A stretch of 64,000 bases of DNA from Armigeres subalbatus (Eukaryota; Arthropoda; Insecta; Diptera; Culicidae). The position numbers and the translations under genes were made by a program. The notes under the pieces were generated by a model that ran no database searches, was not told the DNA's origin, and saw only the letters and a program-made list of their open reading frames with translations. Each line of letters begins with the position of its first letter. Within the stretch, counting starts at the first letter, position 1. The DNA is taken from contig NC_085140.1 in NCBI RefSeq assembly GCF_024139115.2, positions 296,699,293 to 296,763,292 of the forward strand, in the 5' to 3' direction. Below are positions 57,631 through 64,000 of this stretch, one piece after another.

Positions 57631-58200
57631 CCACAGTTTGGCGTCCGCTGCCAGGACTTCTCTGCTCATAAAGCCGTCGGTTCTTCCGAGATTGGCCAGT
57701 GCGTCTGCATATTCGTTGCCGGGTATTCCTGCGTGGCCGGGTACCCAGAGGAGCGTGGTGTTGCGGTTGGCTACTGATTCGATCGCTTGGATCCATGGAT
57801 GCTTGCTGGCTGGTGACGCCAGGGCTCTTAGGACACTAGCCGAGTCCGAAACGATGAGGATCGGCAGTGTGCTGGGTATGGCCATGGCCCTGAAGATTGC
57901 GGCTGCTTCAGCTGAGTAGACCGTGCAACGGTCCGACAGTCGGTACGATTCATCGAGGGTGGAGGAGTAAATTCCGATGCCGACTCTGCCGGCAGCCTTG
58001 GACCCGTCCGTGAATCGGATGTCGTGTTTCTGGTGCCTTTCCCGGATGCGGTTTTTGAAGGTTTCCTGTGCTACAGCTGGGTTTGGGTTTCTTGAGAGGC
58101 GTTCTTTGAGCTTGAGGTCTACTTTGGGAGGGGGTTTGCCAGTGCGGTTTGAATTTTCCACTAATCCAAATTTTCCTTGCAACGCGTAATACCTCACCAT
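57631..58200 (-). pseudogene. I-type LINE RNase H domain (fragment A)
   Basis: Open from 58218 downward: a Lys/Pro-rich linker, then RNase H with all catalytic blocks, D in IRFTDGSKA, E in VYSAEAAAIFRAM, D in LIVSDSASVLRAL and D in GNEYADALANLG, with WVPGHAGIPGN. It then runs off into the insert at 57630. Uninterrupted over about 190 codons, so relatively young. Confidence 0.82.
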
Positions 58201-58218
58201 TGAAACAACTCCGCGCAC

Positions 58219-58805
58219 AAAAACATACTCCCAGTTTTCTTCTGATAGTTATTGGAAGCGGAAATGGAAAAAAATCGCGCTGTGAAAATTTTTGACGTCC
58301 ATCCGTCTTGCGCAGCACACTTCGATCCTACACCGTACCAGAAGGCTATAATTTCACTCCAAAAGTCAAATTTTGAATCGTACATTAAAAATAAACACCA
58401 TTCTTTGGGTAAACTCAAAAGTGATGAAAAATCAAATGGGACTGTTATGCGACTGGGGGCAGTATAGTAGGTATACAAAAAAGCGTAACGAGGGTAGGCT
58501 AGTTCTTAAAATCTCAAAAAGTAGGGAACGTCATATTTGAACCGCCGAATTGAACCTAAATATAGAGGATTAGTGTTCAAATTAGCTGCATATGGCACGA
58601 ATATTTTGAAGATAAACTTTTTTGGAGAACCTCAAAGCAAATTTCTCCATAGTAAAAACATGTAATTTGGGAAACTGATCCCATTTCCATTTCATTGAAC
58701 ATACATATATTCATCTCATAACGAAAGAAAGAAATACAGCATCAGTTTCTTCGCTTCTTTTTGCTAGCATGAATGCTCACTGCTGTAATAATTTTAAAAG
58801 TAAAA
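58219..58805. other. No gene seen
   Basis: AT-rich. Small ORFs without motif. Confidence 0.4.
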
Positions 58806-59230
58806 AAAACCCTGATTAATCCACCTAGCGGTGTTGATGCCTTTCTCGTGCAAAAAAATACTGAAAAATATGAGTGAGTGTTTTTTAGCGTGTTTTGCGC
58901 ATAGAAAATAGTATTTTGACCATAACTTCTGATCCCATAGTCCAATCTGGCCAATTTTAAATAGCAAATAATGAGACATGATTCTCAGTCAAATGGAATT
59001 GGTTGCGAGTAATTCGGCCAATTCTAAGTTCCAAAAAGTGTGTCTACAAATTTTTGTACACATGCTCACACACATACATACATACATACATACAAACAGA
59101 CATCACCTCAATTCGTCGAGCAGAGTCGATTGGTATATAACACTATGGGTCTCCGAGCCTTCTATCAAAAGTTTGGTTTTGGAGTGATTGTATAGCCTTT
59201 ACGTATACTTAGTATACGAGAAAGGCAAAA
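58806..59230 (+). repeat. Dispersed repeat (CCTAGCGG ... ACGAGAAAGGC), copy 2
   Basis: Same family as 45585-46462 but with a single internal unit, an ACATACATACATACATAC run (about 59073-59093) in place of the CA-rich tract, and an intact end ACGTATACTTAGTATACGAG followed by AAAGGCAAAAC. It shows the undisturbed terminus that the nested MITE broke in copy 1. Confidence 0.75.
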
Positions 59231-60954
59231 CAAAAAAAAAATTTTTTTTCTTTGTTTTGATGGGATGAACATATAAGCTGTGACATGAAGTCCAGGAGCA
59301 GTGTCCCTGTATTCTATCGTTACTATTCATTTTGATGATTTTCCTACAATTCTATTTCTTTACAAAGCTGGACCACGTAATGTGGAATAGGACTAACTCG
59401 CCTTATGATAAGCGATTACTAAACAAATTCTAAAAATAAATCTCCATTCCGAACTTCATGGAGGAAGAGTTATTTTTTCGGCCGCGAAATGACTGTCACA
59501 TACAAAGGTAACAATCGCGATGCCATCGATAAGCATGTCAGCAGCGTCATTCATTCATCACATCGCCGTTGAGTGCCATCGCGTTTCCATGGCTGGTGCC
59601 GCGGCTGATATTTCGCCGAATTCGCTCGCTGCAAAACCGAATCAGATATCCTTCCCACCTACGGAAAATCCTTGAGCATTGACCGGAAAACCATCAATTT
59701 AGAGCTCGTTCGCCCACCGTATACCATATAGCTACTGCATCTGACGTTGATTTGTCGTATCGTATCGCACCGCATTACAGCATTGGGTGGGGAAAATGGT
59801 TTCGAGCTGTTGTGCAGGGGTAGTGAATTGAGCTGCGATACGATTTTGTCCACTTGCTTTCAAATGGCAAAGGGTTTGATGGGGATATGAAATCCTCGTC
59901 AAGCAGGTTGACATGGTTCGGAGCAACGTATATGAAAATCTATTGACGAAATATGATGATGGAATGAACTCTGCTATGGGCGATTTCTTGGAATAAAATC
60001 GTGCCTTTTATGTATGTCACACGATGCGTGAAACACAAAGAAATCTTGTTAGTTGCTAGAAATGTGCTGATCTTGAATATCGTATTATGCACTAGTCAAT
60101 TTATTTTCCAGGTTTTTATTAGATTACAAGCAATAGACTTTTTAGTAGAACGCATATGAGCTGATGAAAAACAAATATGATGCAAAGAAAAGTAGTTATA
60201 AAATGCTTATGATCATCAAACCAGAATTCCTTAGACATATGTTTAACGTTCGATAAATTAATTCCAAAGCCGGTAAATACCAGTACAAATTCAACCGAAG
60301 TAGGTTATTGCTTCGATTTATGTCACATAATTGTCCAATCAAGTGATTCTTGCTCTGATTCTGAAATATGGTAATTGTTATTCTCCTTTCGATCTTATCG
60401 CATTCATGTGTATAAATATGTGATATGTATGCTCGCTTATGGCGACTCCCCAGTGAACCAAACAACCATTTGTTTACCTTTCTTTTCTTATCTATACAAC
60501 ACTGAATTTTTATTCACCTACGACTGCGAATACGGCGCAAAGGCATTTTCGCACATTGCCATTAGTCAGCATAGTTTTCTGGGGACTGTACGTCAACAGC
60601 AACCGTCAGTGCTTCGCCTTGGGTACATTCGAAAGTAATGTTCTATATTCTATGCCAATAGAAAATCGCTTCCAGTGGTGGGGCTTGTACGGTTTTATCA
60701 CTCTTATCTCTCTCACCTCTGTTGTATTAGTCCGCTATTACAGAAGTCGATCGACTGCGGCTAGTAGTTTCCCTACACAACTCGTTAGCGGAAAGCATTC
60801 CGCCCATTAGTGTGTCCATTCAGCAGTGACCCACAGCCGTTTATAATGAGAAAACTATTACCACCCAAACATGTTGGTGTTCCCAAGGGGATCCCAGCCC
60901 CACCTACAACCAGAAATTCAATGCGTCATTAACACTCGGATCCATTCTTTGCAG
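59231..60954. other. Upstream flank / intron of host exon
   Basis: 59460-59650 is GC-richer and looks unique. 60640-60950 contains open frames without a defined start and ends with the 3' splice site ATTCTTTGCAG at 60944-60954. No repeat boundaries recognised. It may hold 5' untranslated exons or regulatory sequence, which cannot be shown from the sequence alone. Confidence 0.35.
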
Positions 60955-61371
60955 ATGACACACCTTCAGCGGCACCGGTTGGAATCGGTCAGCGACCACA
61001 GCGCCAGTGCTCCGTCCACATCGAGCAAATCGGACAGCTCCGACGGGTCAGCGTCGGAAATCTGCGATGCCATTCACGAGTGGTCGCTGGACGCAACCAG
61101 CGAGTCCCAGTCGATTCCCAGCCAGAACAGCAGTGGCGAAAGCAGCACCAGCAGTAGCAGTGGCCATCGGCATCATCACCACCACCACCATCACCACCAT
61201 CATGGACGGCACAGCCAACAGCCGAAGCAGCCGTTGAATGGGAACTTCATCAACGAGGACGACAACGAGCTGGAGTACAGCAAGCATGATCTGATAAGTC
61301 TGGACAGTGGCATGATTACTGACTTTGAGCGCGCCCAGGTGGAGAGTTTCTTCAGCGGTCTGGGAACGGAG
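60955..61371 (+). CDS. Host gene exon: Ser-rich protein with poly-His
   Basis: The best host coding segment. A 3' splice site (TTCTTTGCAG) is followed directly by ATG at 60955; 139 codons later the frame ends in phase 0 (GGAACGGAG) at a consensus 5' splice site GTAAGG (61372-61377). The protein opens MTHLQRHRLESVSDHSASAP, has Ser-rich acidic stretches (SSKSDSSDGSASEICDAIHE), an unbroken run of 11 His (about residues 74-84), and a final well-structured stretch EYSKHDLISLDSGMITDFE then RAQVESFFSGLGTE. Codon use is GC-rich unlike the flanks. The ATG could be the true start or an internal Met. Soluble and probably intracellular: no signal or membrane segment is seen here. I do not recognise the family. 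Confidence 0.8.
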
Positions 61372-61377
61372 GTAAGG

Positions 61378-61736
61378 AATGAATGTGTTTGTTTGGGGAG
61401 TTAATTAATTCACTGAGCAGTATGTGCGGGTGGATGAATCATATGAGGGTTTTATTAGCTTAGCTTAAGAACAAACATATCGATGGTGCCTATGTGGACG
61501 AATTATTCCGGTGAATCACTGTGAATCTTCGAAGGTTGGGGAAAATTGAAATCTTTTTTACAATTATTATACATTATTATTCATTGATTTGAACTGTTGT
61601 TGTATTGACACTTAAATCATTGTTTATCTTTATTGCAAAACCTCCTTCAGATCATAAGATCAATTTTTGCAGCGGCTTTCGGGATCTTGGTAATGTTGGA
61701 AAACACATAGTCGGATCATGCATTTTAAAGGGATTT
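61378..61736 (+). other. Start of intron after host exon
   Basis: Follows the GTAAGG donor. AT-rich, with in-frame stop shortly after the donor if unspliced (61402). No further exon of this gene was identified in the window. Confidence 0.5.
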
Positions 61737-62095
61737 TTGCCTTTCCCGTACTCTAAGTACAAGTAAAGGCTACACATTCGCTCCTAAAACAAACTTTTTA
61801 TCAAAGGCCAGGAGTCCCGTAGTGTAATATACCAATCGACTCAGCTCGACGAATTGAGGTGATGTCTGTGTGTGAGTGTGTGGGCACCAAAAGTGCAAAA
61901 AGTCTAGCTCACTTTCTCACTCACTACTTATCCTTAACTGATTAACTAGCAACAAATTGCATTCGACGGGGAATCCTTTCCCATTGTTTCCTATTGAAAA
62001 TTGGTCCGATCGGACTATGGACTATGGAAATTATGGCCAGTCTATTTCACGATAGCTCGCAATAGTTTGGTCGCAATTGGCCGAGTTGTTTATCA
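61737..62095 (-). repeat. Dispersed repeat, copy 3
   Basis: Inverted orientation relative to 45585 and 58806: starts TTGCCTTTCCCGTACTCTAA, carries ACCAATCGACTCAGCTCGAC and a GTGTGTGAGTGTGTG tract, and ends around 62095 in the CCGATCGGACTATGGACTAT region. It probably lies in the intron after the host exon. Confidence 0.7.
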
Positions 62096-62594
62096 TAAAA
62101 AGTGAAGTGCAGATGGAAGACTAATGTGTAGCAGGCAAATCAACATCAGCTGTTAGAGGGACCTTCCATCCCTAATATCGCTAAAATCTGGCCGAGCATG
62201 TAACCGGAATGTCAGATAATAACCCAATGAAAATATGCTTGGGCAGCTGATCAGAATAAAAACATATCTTCAACAGCAAACGAGCGAAATGGTTGCGGCT
62301 TATCATACCTTGTTGGTGGAAACTGCTCGTCCATGTTCGTAGTATGCAACCGTTCATTTTTAGATCGAAGAGTTAAATTTAATTCAATGTAGGTACAAAA
62401 ACATACCCAGTCCATATTTTCTCGTGCCAGAGACTTGATGGAAGCCCTAGTAACATTTTTAGTTTTATCATACTCTATTAGCAGTCTTTCAGCGTACATT
62501 TTCAAGACTAGCAATAACACTAAGAACTACATACATGACAACCTCTTGAAAACCGCTACAAGAGTAAGTTATGATCAAGGGACCCACTCTGGAG
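62096..62594. other. No gene seen; faint RTE trace
   Basis: 62150-62230 (AACATCAGCTGTTAG, CCTTCCATCCCTAATATCG, GGCCGAGCATGTAACCGGAA) resembles the HQLLGEPS...RWAGHVARM part of RTE elements, too decayed to call a gene. Otherwise nothing. Confidence 0.35.
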
Positions 62595-62957
62595 CAAGGA
62601 TGTTAACGATCATTCAGTAATTTGGGTTCGATCATTTAGTAGTTTGTCAATAACACATTCCAGAAGCTGAATTTCAAAATATGTTGTATGGTGGACTTCT
62701 AGTGCGAAGGTTTTTCTACAACTTTGCCTAATGGTTCGTTATTAGAATTCAACTAATAACGGAGTTAGAGCGCTAGTTGCAGTAACTTAAACTAAATGAT
62801 TGGAATTTTGTTATCATTTACTCTAAGTTACAGAAACTATATCTATAACTCCGTTACTAGTGGAATTCAAACAACGAACCATTAGGAAGAGTTGTAGAAA
62901 AACTTTTGCACTAGAAGTTCATCATACAACATATTTTGAAATTCAGCTTCTGGAATG
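62595..62957. mobile_element. MITE, second copy of 16031-16453 family
   Basis: Starts CAAGGATGTTAACGATCATT like the 16-kb copy and follows it closely through both arms, but breaks off after AATTCAGCTTCTGGAATG, lacking the last 70 or so bp. It was truncated by deletion or by an unseen insertion. Confidence 0.82.
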
Positions 62958-64000
62958 AAATAATCTATAAGCATTGAACAAAGCTGCGATAAAATCGGCA
63001 AAACGTCCATAAATCCATGAATTCTTGTAATTTTGGGAAGGCTCGCATTTAACTTAATGCAATATATCCCTTTGACGCGAATTGAGACAAGCTAATGGAG
63101 TTTGTAAGATTGTAATAAAATGTTGCACCTTTTTAATGAGTGATAATCGGGATGGGGCAATAAAGAACTAAAGTGGCTTAAACTGGTTATGGTTTTCTTT
63201 TTGCCAAAAGTGTTGGACAACTCTGACTCTGAGATTAGGTATCGAACCACTTTGTACTTCGCAATTGACGGAAAACCTATTTCATTCAATCGACCTTTGT
63301 TATCCATGAAATGATAAGGGGAAGGTGGTCGGATTTCAGCACCCTTTTGTTTTCGGTTCATATTTTTTGTCCAATTGCACAAAATGGTGATATTTGCATA
63401 CCGATGGAAACCTAGAGGCATAAGCTATCAATAAGCTGGCAGAGACATTTAATTTATTCTATATACTGAAAAAAATGTGGTCGATTACCGGTACCACAAA
63501 AAATCCACTTAAAATGATAAAATATGGTTATGGCTGAAAAAAGCCACTTTGTGCAATATTTTTGGAAACGATATTGTTTCGAAGACGTTGGCAGATATTC
63601 TTTGGAGAACAAACATATTTCGTTTTGAAAAATCAATTTACTACATCTCACTTAAAGAGGGCGGAGTGTAAAAGAAGTTTGGCAAAATTATAACATAGAC
63701 AGAAGAGGAATTGCAAATGATAAATTATTCCTTGGCGTAATGAGTTCATCTTTTCTAAAACTATTTTTCCTAGAATTGTGCCACATGTTTTGGAAAGTGT
63801 TTTGCAATGAAAATTTATAAAAACCTTCGTACAGCCGTGAATATTATTCTAAACGTTGTAGACGATGAGATAACTTCATCTAAATGATGAGGATGGATCA
63901 GTGTTTCGACAAACAAATAAAAATTCGTTATCAGAGCACTAGTTTTTTTTAGCATGATGCTAACATCAAGAAAAACACTGCACTAAAATGGGATTAATGG
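62958..64000. other. No gene seen
   Basis: AT-rich with short ORFs on both strands and no recognised motif or repeat end. Confidence 0.4.

Noticed and set aside
61048..61287. Minus-strand ORF with a Val/Met-rich hydrophobic run
   Set aside because: Exact antisense shadow of the poly-His and Ser codons of the host exon; no splice or start context.
1..64000. A defence system, biosynthetic cluster or integrated virus
   Set aside because: No gene cluster of any kind is present; the retroviral-like coding found is Gypsy pol/gag of a decayed LTR retrotransposon, with no envelope-like frame seen.

Overview
This 64-kb window is eukaryotic and almost certainly from a culicine mosquito, most likely Aedes. 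It is AT-rich and shows no operons, ribosome binding sites or CRISPR arrays. It is filled with nested repeats of types known from Aedes: RTE-, I- and Jockey-type LINEs, a tRNA-headed Feilai-like SINE in three copies, a Ty3/Gypsy remnant and many short inverted-repeat elements (MITEs). These assignments rest on motifs and termini read from the sequence; no database was searched.

Only one host coding segment is convincing: an exon at 60955-61371 (+) that begins with ATG directly after a 3' splice site, encodes a Ser-rich acidic stretch with a poly-His tract, and ends in phase 0 at a GTAAGG donor. Two weaker exon/ORF candidates lie at 23315-23476 (-) and 52959-53273 (+). The rest reads as intron or intergenic sequence colonised by transposons.

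Layout. 0-2.9 kb: 5'-truncated RTE LINE bounded by an 11-bp target duplication. 3.4-4.6 kb: foldback element with a nested MITE. 6-8.4 kb: MITEs, one PIF/Harbinger-like. 8.5-10.7 kb: wrecked I-type LINE with two MITEs inside. 11.5-12.2 kb: a 97-bp-arm palindrome carrying a tRNA B-box, then a MITE. 15.8-18.1 kb: LINE 3' end with RNase H, split by a MITE, next to a second RNase H scrap and a SINE. 18.7-21.6 kb: TA-type MITE, hAT MITE, Harbinger-like MITE, SINE. 24.4-25.8 kb: Transib-like element. 26.6-30 kb: hAT transposase scrap, a TIR element, and Gypsy pol-LTR-gag. 30.1-33.3 kb: nested foldbacks and a tRNA-headed retroposon with a 25-bp target duplication. 34.5-42 kb: I-LINE 3' end, AT-rich foldbacks and degenerate tandem repeats. 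44-47.8 kb: Jockey scrap, then a hAT-like composite filled with a 23-bp minisatellite. 48.5-52.4 kb: MITE, minisatellite with a SINE, second RTE family. 55.2-58.2 kb: an I-type LINE interrupted by a 1.14-kb insert between 85-bp duplicated flanks. 58.8-64 kb: dispersed repeats around the host exon.

No cooperating gene system was found. The interest lies in element architecture: a RAG-RSS-like terminus, long hairpins, tRNA-derived structures and dated nesting.
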